Assembly: GCA_963580285.1 (NCBI GenBank)
Contig: OY757026.1
Span: forward strand, 47,175,431 to 47,239,430
DNA length: 64,000 nucleotides
DNA from: Lucinisca nassula
Taxonomy: Eukaryota; Mollusca; Bivalvia; Lucinida; Lucinidae
Reading direction: 5' to 3'
Below the pieces are notes generated by a model. That model was given only the letters and a program-made list of their open reading frames with translations. It ran no database searches and was not told where the DNA came from. A program made the translations under genes and the position numbers. Shown one piece after another: positions 33,831 to 45,133 of this stretch. Every line of letters starts with the position of its first letter. Position 1 is the stretch's first letter.

Positions 33831-34920
33831 TGCACGACCCGCAGAAAAAGCGATCGACTGAAGTCGGTTGATTTTCTAAGAGTGCCCTAAAATCACCGTG
33901 TCATTCTGTCAGTCTGTCTGTCCGTCCGTAACCAGTTTGTGAAAATTGGTGATAGTGACTTAACCGCTTGGAAAATTTTAACAATTTTTGGCATACTGAT
34001 AGATATCAATGAGATCTAACCAATGAACTTACGAAATAGTATATTCCATTTAGTATAGGCTCGCCGAGGCGAAAAAATGTGAAAATTTTCGAACTGCTTC
34101 TCCTCGGAAACCGTTGGGCCGATTGAAGTCAAATTTCATATGGAGCCTCTATGAGATGGGGGAAACCAAAATTTGCTCATGGGGTCCAGGTCACATGACC
34201 CAAATGGCCGCCAAGCCATATATGGTCTGTCTGTCTGTCCGTCCGTAACCCGTTTGTGAAAATTGGTGATAGTGACTTAACCGCTTGGAATATTTAAACA
34301 ATTTTTGGCATACTGATAGTATCAATGAGGTCTAACCAATGAACTTGCGAAATATTACATTCCATTTAGTGTAGCCTCGCCGAGGCGAAAAATGTGAAAA
34401 TTTTCGAACTGCTTCTCCTCGGAAACCGTTGGGCCGATTAAGGTCAAATTTCATATGGAGCCTCTATGGGATGGAGGAAACCAAAATTTGCTCATGGGGT
34501 CCAGGTCACATGACCAAAATGGCCGCCAAGCCATATATGGTAAAAACCCTTCAAAATAGTCTTCTCCAGAATCACTTGGCAGATTTCCACGAAACTTGAT
34601 AAATAACATCTGGGACGAAGGCCCATCATAAATTGCTAAAATGGTGACCCTGGGTTGACCTTGACCTTCTTTGTGCCTAGGTCAAACTTTGACACATATG
34701 CTTTTGTATTGGAAAAGTGAGAATTCATTTTATCCTGCAAACGATTCAGAATACAGTACTAAAGTATTGGATATATTTTTGCTCCTTACGATAAGGCGCA
34801 TTTATTGGGGGAACCGTTTTAGGTCCAGGTCACATGACCAAAATGGCCGCCATACCCATATTTGGTAACACTCATGAAGCTAAAAGCATCCGGCGGGTCG
34901 TGCACTTCAGCTGAAGCACT
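33831..34920. mobile_element. Helitron-like/pearl-type element with 317-bp tandem units
   Basis: TGCACGACCCGC (33831-33842) and GCGGGTCGTGCA (34893-34904) are inverted. Two units of about 317 bp start at the TCTGTCCGTCCGTAACC words (33911 and 34228) and include AACCGTTGGGCCGATT and GGTCCAGGTCACATGACC; a partial third follows. The right end has the palindrome TTCAGCTGAA, then GGTTTCTA. A further CCGTCCG-rich remnant lies just upstream at 33500-33550. Confidence 0.7.
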
Positions 34921-35122
34921 GGTTTCTAAACAACCTTCCAATTAAATCTACGCCGCATATCTTTTTTAAAGATATTTCTTGTTTTCTCTATTTCAATATA
35001 CAGTGCTATAGGCTAATTCTGCGCACTTAAGACTTTAAGTTTTTGTTTCATTCACACCAATGACCCGAAACCTGTTTTGCAGCAGTATGTTATACAGTTG
35101 TCGTAGCTTGTTAAAAGACAAT

Positions 35123-35536
35123 AGAACCATACATATGACAGGTGCAATTGTGTTGTGGTTTGTCTTTGAAAAGACACCACCCCATGTTAAAGGTGCATTA
35201 TTGAGCAACCGGGTCTCAATTTTTTTTTCTGGTTTTTATCTTCAATGCATACTCCTTAATAGAACCATACATATGACAGGTGCAATTGTGTTGTGGTTTG
35301 TCTTTGAAAAGACACCACCCCATGTTAAAGGTGCATTATTGAGCAACCGGGTCTCAATTTTTTTTCTGGTTTTTATCTTCAATGCATACTCCTTAATAGA
35401 ACCATACATATGACAGGTGCAATTGTGTTGTGGTTTGTCTTTGAAAAGACACCACCCCATGTTAAAGGTGCATTATTGAGCAACCGGGTCTCATTTTTTT
35501 TTCTAGTTTTTATCTTCAATGCATACTCCTTTGTCG
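35123..35536. repeat. 138-bp tandem repeat, three copies, crossing a MITE boundary
   Basis: Units start at AGAACCAT at 35123, 35261 and 35399 and are almost identical. Each holds about 64 bp of flanking sequence, then TTAA and the first 74 bp of the TTAA MITE; the third runs on into the whole MITE. Confidence 0.9.
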
Positions 35537-36006
35537 TGTGTACACTTTTGGAGCCAAATACAGCTTCAGAACTTTGAGAAAATGGTCGTTTTCATACTTG
35601 TTTACCCTTCGCTCTGAACATGTGTTCGGAATTTCTGTTCTAAAAATAAATCTGCCACTTTACACATACATGGTGACAGTATCGTCTCTGAGTGTCAATA
35701 CTTATGGCATGGTATTCAGCGTCATATTTTTTCCGATTCAGGCATGGCCTTAGCAAACAAGGCCAAAAATGAACGTCGCATAACGTCATATATGGGGATT
35801 CTATTTTTGTCACGAACTAAAAATAGATCTAACTAGTGTTCGAAACCTAGTTAGGGAATCCCTCTCAAATTCGTTTACCTGTCATCATAATTGTTCGCAT
35901 TTTTGAATAAAATGCATTCATTTGTATTGTTTTAAAGAAAAAAAAAACGGCTATATGTATTTTATTTTTGGAAACGTTTTTTTCCGGATAGCTCTATAAT
36001 GCACCT
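35466..36006 (-). mobile_element. TTAA-flanked MITE, 541 bp
   Basis: Flanked by TTAA at 35462-35465 and 36007-36010. Ends AGGTGCATTATTGAGCAAC and AGCTCTATAATGCACCT are inverted. Matches the 546-bp copy at 58539-59084 along its whole length in the opposite orientation. The TTAA target fits piggyBac- or Kolobok-type mobilisation; there is no coding frame. Confidence 0.9.
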
Positions 36007-36159
36007 TTAAGACGCCATCAATTTTGTCTGCTAATTCCGCGCACCTGAAAGATAACGTCCAGTCAAGACAAGAAAGGTGTTTGTTGTTATTCTTGTTTGG
36101 TCATGTATTGCTTAACTGATGATCAGCTGTCAGTAACGTGTTTTACATATGACGTCGCG

Positions 36160-36510
36160 TCTGAGAGTGTAATAACGCCATGTAATATTTTCGATAATCC
36201 ACTAGTGGATTAAATATGTAAATTAGCTAGATGCGTCCCGTAACGTTACATGTACGACGTCCTTAACGACGTCGCGTTTACTAATGGCGGAATATTGACA
36301 TTTTTGTATACAATCGTGAATAAAATACGTTTTAAATGTCATATGATAAATAGAATCTTGCATTCGTGCTCATGTATTATTGAATGTATTAAACTCGTTG
36401 AGGAAAAGGGATAAAATGCTCGGCAAAGCCTCGCATTTTATCCCTTTTCCTCAACTCGTTTAATAAATTCAATAATACATGACCACTCATGTAAGATCCT
36501 CTATTTATCA
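36160..36510. mobile_element. CGAG-apex palindrome element, copy 2 (uninterrupted)
   Basis: One side has ATCCACTAGTGGATT, CCGTAACGTTACATGT and GACGTCGCGTTTACTAATG. Next comes a long palindrome (about 36375-36480) with arms GAGGAAAAGGGATAAAATGC and apex CTCGGCAAAGCCTCG. It is the uninterrupted counterpart of the composite at 38.4-42.3 kb, in the opposite direction. Confidence 0.75.
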
Positions 36511-36814
36511 TATGACGTCGTAGATAAGCAGTGGATAAAAGACTAGTTTCAACTTTTTTATCATATGACGTCGCGTCTGAGCATGTAATAACGCCATTTA
36601 TTTTATACTTAGCAGTGACATCAATGCATATCTGAACAAATGAAAAATGATATCAATCACAAGTGAAATGGCTTAGTGTCACTTTTGATTTTGAACCTTA
36701 TGAACTACTTATGGACAGGACTTCAAGCTCCTGTGGTCCATGTCAACAATACATTTTTTTCGTAGAAAAATTGTCAAATAAAAAGGCGATAAAATCCAAT
36801 TTAAAGTACTCATA

Positions 36815-36925
36815 TGATAAAGAGAATCTTACACACGTGGTCATTTCATATGAAATTTATGAAACTCGCCGAAGGCTCGTTTGATAAATTTCATATGAAA
36901 TGACCACTCGTGTAAGATTCTCTAT
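36815..36925. repeat. CGAG-apex palindrome, copy 3
   Basis: GAGAATCTTACACACGTGGT and CATTTCATATGAAATTTAT pair with the downstream arm ending GTGTAAGATTCTC. The apex is CTCGCCGAAGGCTCG, the complement of CGAGCCTTCGGCGAG. Confidence 0.8.
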
Positions 36926-37167
36926 GTTCAAAATTAATTAGGGACCGTGGCGCTCATTAAGCCTGATTAAAGTAAAAGTCAAAAAATGGATTTCATTCGC
37001 TCAGTTTACAGTCCAAGTCACGTCCAAAATAATATTTGAAGCTTTGTTAGGTACCTGTCAAAGGAAAATGAAAACATATAATCTGGTTCTTTTAATTTTG
37101 AAACAATTCCAATGCGCAGAACTGGCAGATGCGCCGAATTAGCCTAGACTGTACGTAGTATGCAGAA

Positions 37168-37455
37168 ATTCGGCCCCCGCCCATAGGGGCTTGATGAAAT
37201 AATGGGCTGCATGATGCTTTCACGCAGAGCTGAATCCGACCCGCACACTAGTACTGGTAAACCGCTTAGAGGATCTAAGCCTTCCAGGAACCGCGGTGCG
37301 AGGCGGACCGTCCATTGCTAATAAACCCTATTGGTTTCATTGGGCGACAGGGCTTGAGATGTCATTTCATCTCAATGTCGGGTAAAAGTCCCACAAAATT
37401 GGAAGCAACGTCTCCCAAAATGACCTTTACAGTGTTGACGGGGACGTTAAACAAA
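37168..37455 (+). mobile_element. SINE family A, full-length, 11-bp TSD
   Basis: Bounded by AGTATGCAGAA (37157-37167 and 37456-37466). Head GGCCCCCGCCCATAGGGGC forms a small GC hairpin. The core ACTGGTAAACCGCTTAGAGG and tail GTGTTGACGGGGACGTTAAA are intact. Confidence 0.92.
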
Positions 37456-37814
37456 AGTATGCAGAACTTACAACAGAAAAGAAAGCCAATCACTGAAGCA
37501 AGCACTGCATTTTTTCCGAGAATTTTTTCGGGTTTGAAAATCGTTAAATTTTGACAGACATTCCATCAACCGGAGCTTTGCAAAGCACGGACAAATCGCT
37601 ACAAAGCGCTCGCCTTATTATCTCAACACTCAAAAGGGAAAAACAAATATCCCTGAAGGATCAAATTCTTTCCTTTAAGTGTTGATCCCAGTTTAGTTGG
37701 ACCGAGTTAACCCTTCTCTTGCTGAATATTCAGTTTAGCCACACCCATTTCTGACTTTGAACCAATCATATAACTTGATGTAGGCCTAATTTATTCTAAC
37801 AAAGCCATAAACTT

Positions 37815-37880
37815 AATGCAGTGTAGATCCTGGTTAGATGGCTTCTTCAGAAGCCATCTGATCTGGATCTACACTGTTTC
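37815..37880. repeat. AGATCAG-type hairpin
   Basis: AGTGTAGATCCTGGTTAGAT and GGCTTCTTCAGAAGCC lead to ATCTGATCTGGATCTACACT: a near-perfect 64-bp stem-loop. Confidence 0.85.
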
Positions 37881-38023
37881 CAAAGATAGGGGTGTCGTGA
37901 ACAGCATGATAAGAGTTAACCGAAGAGCAAAAGTCTGCGAGTTGCTCCTCACCCTTAACCCTGATCTCCCTTGTATGAAAATGTGAAAAACGTGACTATC
38001 GTAACAAAGAAATTTTAACAAAT

Positions 38024-38153
38024 CCAGCAGGCACGTGTCGCTAGGGCAACATCAAATCGACGTCGGTGCACCGACGTAGGTGAAACGTTGCATACACGTC
38101 ATGACCTTACACATACGTGATGTGACGTCACAATTACGTCATTTGCCTGCTGG
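38024..38153. mobile_element. ACGTC-rich MITE, copy 3
   Basis: Ends CCAGCAGGCACGTG and ATTTGCCTGCTGG. Contains GACGTCGGTGCACCGACGT, a perfect palindrome, and further GACGTCA words. Confidence 0.8.
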
Positions 38154-38593
38154 GAAGGGGCGCTCCAAAGCGAATATATTCTTGCACCACCAGACAAGAA
38201 AATCCGTGATTTTACCCTGGGATATAAATTTATGTTCTGACCCTGGTGTTCCGACCCAAAATCGAATGTAATCGCGTGTTTGATAAATGCACTGGTTGAT
38301 TACGACCTCATATGCGCGTAGTTAAGGTTGACGTCACAGCACGTTACGTGACGTCACTAAACATTCGTGAAGGAATAAGCCGACATTGCAATAAACGTGC
38401 ATGTATTGTATATAGAGGATCTTAATGGGAGTTCATGTATAATTGAATATATTAAACGAGTTGAGGAAAAGGGATAAATACGAGGCTTTGCCGAGCATTT
38501 TATCCCTTTTCCTCAACGGGTGTTAATAAATTCAATAATACATGAGCACGAGTGCAAAATTATATTATCATATGACATTTAACACACTTTTTA

Positions 38594-41500
38594 TTGCCCC
38601 CCCCCCCCCCCCCCCCCCGCATCGAATGATGCCGGGAGCATATAGTTTTTAGCTCAGCAGAGCCGAAGGCTCCGGAGGAGCTTATAGGATAGGCAGTTGT
38701 CCGTCGTCGTCGTCGTATGTCGTATGTCTGGCGTCAACACTTTTAAACATCTTCTCCTCTGAAGCCACTGGGCCGATTGGCCCAAAGTTATCTGTAGCAT
38801 CCTTGGGCTGGGGATTGAAAGTTAATGTTTTTTTTATGAAAATCGGCTCATTAGTTTGGTTGCTATGGCAACTTAGAGTTTCCATAGACTTATAATGGGG
38901 AAAATTGAAAAATGGCATTTAATTACTGCCAAGTCATTGCAGATATTTTGAAAATAACTTCTCTCAGCCATACGCTTTTATGCCAACCTGAGGGTCCCCA
39001 GGTTGTACCGGCCAAGCCCCACCCCCCTCCACTACATAAAAAGCCATATATCTCAGAAACCATTCAGATCCCGACCCCTAAACCATATATATTCTTGTTC
39101 CTATTGATAAGACGCATTCAGTAACATCAACCTGGGGGTCCTCAGGGATGTGCCGAGGTCATGCCCCACCCCCTCCACTTAATAAAGGCCCAATATCTTG
39201 GAAAACCATTCAGATTATTATTCTTGTTCCTTATGATAAGACCCATTCAGTGACATCAACCTGGGAGTCCCCGGGATGCGCCTGGGCCAATAAAAGGCCC
39301 AATATCTAGGAAAACTTACAGATCCCCGCCCCTAAACCATATATATTCTTGCTTCTTATGATAGACACATTCATTTACACCAACCCGGGGGTCCTCAGGG
39401 ATGCACTGGGGCCTTGCCCCACCCCTCCACTTCACAAAAGGCCATATATCTCAGAAACTGTTCAGATCCCCACCCCTAAACCATATATATTCTTGTTCAT
39501 TATGATAAGACGCATTAAGTGACACCAACCTGGGGTTCCCCAGGGAAGTGCTAGGGCCATACCCCACCCCCTCCATTTCATAATATCACAATATCTGGAA
39601 ACCCTACAGATGGCCTCCCTAAACCATATATTCTTGTTCCTTATGATAAGACACATTCATTGACACCAACCTGGGAGTCTACCGGGACCATGCCCCACCC
39701 CTCCACTTCACAAAAGGCCTTATATCTCAGAGAATGTTCTTAGCCCCACCCTAAACCATATATATCATCTTTCTTATTGATAAGACGCATTCAGTGACAC
39801 CAGCTTGTGAGTCCCGGGGCACGCCAGACCATGCCCCGCCGCTTTACTTCATTAAAAGCCATATATCTCAGAAATAGTTCAGATCCCCACCCCTAAACCA
39901 TATACTTGTTCCTTATGATAAGACTCGTTCAATCACACCAACCTGGGGGTCTCTTTGTGCTGAGGCAATGTGCCCCGCCCTTCCACTTCATAAAAGGCTT
40001 TATATTTCAGAACAGATTCAAATCCCCACCCCATAATCATATATGATCTTGTTCCTTATTATTAGCACACCTACTGTAGGGGGGTCCGCAGGGGCCATTC
40101 CTATCCTTTCCACTTCATAAAAGGGCCTCAAATCTCCGAAACCGTTCAGATTCTCAGCACTAAACCATATATATACTTGGTCTTATGATAAGACACATTT
40201 AGGGTCAACATTTGGGCTTTCCTGTCAACAGGGTATGACCCAACCCTCCACTGTTTAAGAGGCCTAACAGATCCCCACTGATAAACCATTTATGTTTCTT
40301 ATGATGAGAACGCATTTAGTGATACCAACCAGGGCTCCATTGGGTCCATGCTCCACCCCCTCTACTTCATAAAAGGCCTAATGTTTTCAGATACTGAGTT
40401 CTCAATGGGTGCTAGTTTGGACATGGGGGTTCATTTGGTAGATTAAAATGATATGTTAAAATACATGGCTGCCATTGGGCAGTGCCCTCCTGAGCTCTGG
40501 TGAGCATAGTGGCCCATGGGCCTCTTGTTCAGTTTTCCGTACGTGGCGTCCGTGGGTAAGTGCGTACGTGCGTAACAATGTACGTCCGTCTGTACGAACG
40601 TGTGTGCGTACGTAATCCTGTTAGACTCAGGTTAAGGTATTTGTATCAGGAAGAACCTGAACTCATAATTTCCAAACTATGTGTTGGATTTGGTTCATAT
40701 ATGTTATGATTGATAGATATAGGTCCAAAGTTTTATTCAGCAGTACCCCCACCCATGCCCATGACCACAAGATCAAGGTCAGGGACTTAGAATTTTTGAA
40801 TGTTAAAGACTCGGGCTAAGTTATATGTACCAGGTAGAACCTTATTATTTAAGAGCTCATGTCTTCCAAACCAATTAATGGCTTTGGTTCATATTTGGTA
40901 TAATGATAGATATAGGTCCAACGTTTTATTCAGCACTACAACCCACCCACACCCATGACCTCCAAGGTCAAGGACTTAGAAATCGTTTAATGTTTAAACC
41001 CAGGTTAAGGTATTTGTATCGGGTGGAACTTAAGCTCATATTTTCCAAACCATGGAATGAATTTGGTTCGTATTTGGTATAATGATAGATATCGGTCTAA
41101 AGTTTTATTCAGCAATACCCCACCCATACCCATGGCCTCAAGTTCAAGGTCACTCAGGTTAAGGTATTTGTACCAGTAGAACCTGAATTTTTATTGATTC
41201 ATTTGGTTCATATTTGGTTTGATGATAGATACAGGTTCAAAGTTTTATTCAGTAATACCCAACTCATGCCTATGGCTTCAAGGTCAAGGTGTCCGACATT
41301 ATTATTTTTAACAATATTATTTTAAGAGTCATATTTTGAAAACCGTATGATAGATTGGGTTTATCTTTCGTATGATAATAGATACAGGCCAACGTGACAT
41401 ACAGCAATACCCCACCTATACACGTGACCTCAAGGGTCAAGGTCACAGAAAGAATTTTTAAATTTAAAGTATGTTAAGAGCTTATATTTTCAAAACCATA

Positions 41501-42012
41501 TAATGGATTTGCTTCATATGTGGTATGGTGATAGTTACAGGTCCATAGTTTTATTCAGCCATACAACCACCCCTGATGTCAAGGCCAAGGTCACAGACTT
41601 GGAGATTTTTGATGTTCAAGATTTTTAGAGCTGATATTTTCCAAACCGTATAATGGATTTGCTTCATATTTGGAATGATAATAGATACAGATCTAAAGTT
41701 TCATTCAGTCATTACCCCGCCCGGCCCTAGGACTCAAGGTCAAGGTCACGGACTTAGAGAAAGTTTTAATGGTAAAGTTTAAGAGCTCAATTTTCCAAAC
41801 CATTTGATGGATAGGATTGATATTACATATGATTATAGTTAATTTTTTCAAACGCTGAATCGGCAGTACCCCCACCTTCACGTTATGCCATTGACCTCAA
41901 GGACACTTTTCCAGGTGAATTATACTGTGACAGCTGTTGTTGCAACATGATTTTTTTTCGGAGTGAGGTGGCCCCTGGCGGGAGCATCTGTGTCGTTTTG
42001 ACATATTTCTAG
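38594..42012 (+). mobile_element. Outer Helitron-like/pearl-type element ending CTAG
   Basis: The left end has a 22-base C run and CATCGAATGATGCCGGGAGC. After the inner insertion it continues with ACGTNCGT-type words (40532-40610) and about eight degenerate units of 110-170 bp with AAGTTTTATTCAGCA, CATGACC and CAAGGTCAAGGTCAC. The right end GGCGGGAGCATCTGTGTCG..GACATATTTCTAG is followed by T, where the host palindrome element resumes. Confidence 0.75.
38650..40526 (+). mobile_element. Inner Helitron-like/pearl-type element ending CTTG
   Basis: The left end has AGCTCAGCAGAGCCGAAGGC and a (GTC)n run. The core is about a dozen degenerate units of roughly 110-130 bp with CATATATCTCAGAAACC, TTCAGATCCCC, CCCTAAACCATATATATTCT and GATAAGACGCATTC. 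The right end has the perfect palindrome GGCCCATGGGCC three bases before TTG, reading CTCTTG then T. A 6-bp AGTTTT repeat at both junctions may be chance. Confidence 0.75.
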
Positions 42013-42339
42013 TTATCGCGATTTTTACGCAAATGTCAATATTCCGTCATTAGTAAACGCGACGTCATTAATGACGCCGCACATGTAACGTTACGGGGCG
42101 TATCTTTCTAGTTTGCACATGTAATCCACTAGTGGATTATCGAATGTAATACATAGAGATATTTACTTTTTTGAGGTGAATACAAAAATATTTCATTGAG
42201 TGTGTTGAAAACATCCAAATTTTCATGAGTGCGAGCACGAGTGAAAATTCGGATGTTTTCAACACACGAGATGAAATATTTTTGGTATCCACCGAAAAAG
42301 TATTATTTTTTTATACATATAATTTATAAGGACACTTAC

Positions 42340-42512
42340 GGTAATTGATCGATCGTATCATACGTAACAATTTTGACGTCGACTGTCAGTTTCAAAACAT
42401 AAAACAGATCGCCAATTTGAATACAGAATTTTTATAGTTCAAAGAGTGCTTTTCAAGGTATTTTACAGAATTATTTTATCGATTACATACGACTTTATCG
42501 AGGAAAAGTCTG
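42340..42512. repeat. Dispersed repeat shared with 48600-49075, cut by the assembly gap
   Basis: GGTAATTGATCGATCGTATC and CAGATCGCCAATTTGAAT..AGAGTGCTTTTCAAGG match the region at 48610-49075, where a SINE interrupts it. Confidence 0.75.
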
Positions 42513-42712
42513 NNNNNNNNNNNNNNNNNNNNNNNNNNNNNNNNNNNNNNNNNNNNNNNNNNNNNNNNNNNNNNNNNNNNNNNNNNNNNNNNNNNNNNNN
42601 NNNNNNNNNNNNNNNNNNNNNNNNNNNNNNNNNNNNNNNNNNNNNNNNNNNNNNNNNNNNNNNNNNNNNNNNNNNNNNNNNNNNNNNNNNNNNNNNNNNN
42701 NNNNNNNNNNNN
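42513..42712. other. Assembly gap of 200 N
   Basis: Exactly 200 undetermined bases, a usual placeholder length. Sequence on both sides belongs to palindromic repeats. Confidence 1.
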
Positions 42713-42725
42713 ATCTCAACAGAAC

Positions 42726-42775
42726 AATCCGATAAAGAAACGAGTGCGAAGTACGAGTTTCTTTAACGGATTTTA
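42726..42775. repeat. CGAG-apex palindrome, copy beside the gap
   Basis: AATCCGATAAAGAAACGAG, TGCGAAGTA, CGAGTTTCTTTAACGGATT: arms pair around an apex bracketed by two CGAG words. The outer arms probably continue into the gap. Confidence 0.75.
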
Positions 42776-44551
42776 CACCCCCACCCCGATGTTTATTAAT
42801 CCCACATTTCAAATAGGAGAAATGAATAATCTCTATATTACATGCACTTCCATAGACTTTAAGGACCGAATGGATCTTGAATTTTGGGTCTGAATTTCCG
42901 TTCAGTTGACTGTTTACAGCTCATGTTAACGGTTCAATCAGCGTAGTGTTACAGAAGCTGGGTATAAGAAAAACTTGTTGGCCGCAATTGTGAAAGCGCT
43001 TTCTACAGTTTTGAACATAAATAGAAGAAACAAAGTGTTTCAGTGACAAAACAAGTAAAATGTGAGATTAAATGAAGCAAAACGTACAGCCTATTCAATG
43101 GTCATGTCCATGTTTTCCTTTGTTTAAGAGTTGCATCCGACTCAAACGTCACGCATTCTGAACGTCTGTTGATATCTTTCCAGACACAATGCAATGACGT
43201 CATGAATGACGTCGACGTGACTGAAACTTTCCCTCGTTTGAATATAACGGTTTCACTGCAAAAGCGATATCTTGTATCTTGTACATAAAGTAGTTCAAGC
43301 TAAAGAGATTTATTTCTCCGACTAAGATGAAATACCTTCTCAGCAAAAAGAAAAATACCAAGATTATGTCTGGTAGAAATCATAGTATTTCTCTGCTGTG
43401 CATGTAATATAACATTTTATCCAACTTCTCCTTTGCAAACAGTGTAGATCCATCGAATGCTTCTGCTGATCAGGATCCACACTGCCATAGTTTCTCCTCT
43501 CTCGCTTTTTCGAGCTCAGTCCCACCACTGCATCCCAGCTACTGAATAACAGTGATTTCAGTGCAATGTTTTTAAACAAAGTAATTTGTTCATTCTACCT
43601 GTTAATGCAGGCCCGTACGCAGGAGTGACAACCCCCACTGACCCCTCCTAATTTGGAAAATTTTCTCAAATTCACGCAGTATTTCACATTCTGCAAATTA
43701 CCCGGAATTCGCACCCTCTCCACGTTTTATAGAGTCTGCGTACGGACCTGAATCATGTTTTAAAATGAAAATGTTGGTGTATGTATGGCAAACAGTGCTG
43801 TCCCTGATCAGACGCGATGCCCGGTACTGTCAATCCGATCTGGGTCTATGCTGTCTTTCTAATAACGATACCACCTTTAAAAGTTTTGCTCTAAAATATT
43901 CCTAGGTTCTAAGGTATGTTATAAGCAGAAGTGCGAAAAGTAACGTTATATTGTCTTTTTTTTTGTTCGGCTTAGCATACATATGAACAAACGTCCATTT
44001 CTTTCTAACAGTTTTATTAATAGTATTTTCCGAAAGTCGTCGCGTGAGAGCGCGGGCTATATTATGATACTGTTTTTGTTTTCCTTTCATGACGTAGGCA
44101 GCCTGGCATTGGCCTGGCCTATTTCGTTTGACCTTTAGGTGCCAGTATTTAAGCAAACAGTGTAGTCCTGAGCAGCCGGCTGAGCAGACGCCACATTCCG
44201 CGCCACATTCTTATCTGGGTATTCAGTGTTTGTGAAACCCAGCACACGATTCCTGACCAGACTCTATAGATAGCTCTGACTTACCTGTTACAACGACAAA
44301 AATAGCGCGACGTTTTCTATTTATAATGATAATATTGGTTTCCCAAAATCAGTGATTGTGACGTGGGCAACAGCATTATTTTTTATTTGCCTTTTAGTAA
44401 CTTTGGGTCGACCCAAAAACAGGTGTTGAATCTTTACATTTCTGATACAGGTTTAAAACTAATTGAAATTAACATACAAATGCGATAAAAAAAAGTAAGA
44501 GTGACATGATTTAGAATTAGTCTTCTTTTCCTTATTCCCGATCCTTGGAGG
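42776..44551. other. Gene-free region with several AGATCAG-type hairpins
   Basis: Degenerate hairpins at 43436-43487, 43788-43858 and 44152-44233, each starting near CAAACAGTG. An 84-codon minus-strand frame (43902-44156) has no recognisable domain. Otherwise nothing. Confidence 0.5.
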
Positions 44552-44940
44552 TTCGCTAGAACCGCCTCAGTGAAGCCATTCTAAACTTTCTTTTTAGCAG
44601 AGTTACAATACTAATCTTTATCTCTGCAATCCCCACTTTTTATTATATAAATCATTGCCTTCTCTTCTACTTAACAGCAGTGCTCACTGCTAGGGTGTTA
44701 GTGTAATGTACGCACTATAACAAAAATGAAAAGTCCGTGAAATGAACATTCCTTCAACCCCACTTTATATAGAGAAAACTGGGGTATTTCTTCTCCAAGA
44801 CATAGGTTGTGTAAGAATCGCCTAGCAAAGGCGGTCCTAAGGAGTGCCCACAACCTATGTTTGCAGTATAAATAAGAAAAAAAAAATGGAGATGTGAAAG
44901 AATGCACTGTGTCGCACGGGTGTATTATCGTAATGTTTTG
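44552..44940. mobile_element. MITE family M relative with two GCCTC hairpins, one partial
   Basis: A partial hairpin at 44552-44586 (AGAACCGCCTCAGTGAAGCC). Then comes a fuller MITE from about 44712 (CCCCACTTTATATAGAGAAA) through a hairpin at 44800-44860 (ACATAGGTTGTG / CACAACCTATGT) to GGTGTATTATCGTAATG. Confidence 0.65.
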
Positions 44941-45133
44941 AGGAATAATACCCCCTGCACACTCCAGATTTTCTCTCAATAAAGTAATGTTTGCAGGGGT
45001 GTATATTACTTTGACTTTGTAACGTGATGGGAATGTCAAGGAATAAACTTGTTGTATTTAAGAAAAATGCAAGGTCTGCATAAAACCAATCAGAAAAAGC
45101 AGAATGCGGTAAAATTTCACTCCTTTATTATAA

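Larger units (their letters stand above)
38425..42305. mobile_element. CGAG-apex palindrome element interrupted by two nested Helitron-like elements
   Basis: The left palindrome (about 38434-38560) has arms GAGGAAAAGGGATAAA and apex CGAGGCTTTGCCGAG, then TATCATATGACATTTAA. After 3.4 kb of inserted elements the same order as at 36.2-36.5 kb (read in reverse) resumes at 42013: CAATATTCCGTCATTAGTAA, CATGTAACGTTACGGGG and ATCCACTAGTGGATTAT. It is followed by another palindrome (42165-42305, apex GAGTGCGAGCACGAG). Confidence 0.75.

Noticed and set aside
35060..35413. 117-codon frame with internal peptide repeats
   Set aside because: The repeat comes from the 138-bp tandem duplication, which is a multiple of three and so keeps the frame open by arithmetic.
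43902..44156. 84-codon basic minus-strand frame
   Set aside because: Composition and length are expected by chance in AT-rich DNA; no motif recognised.
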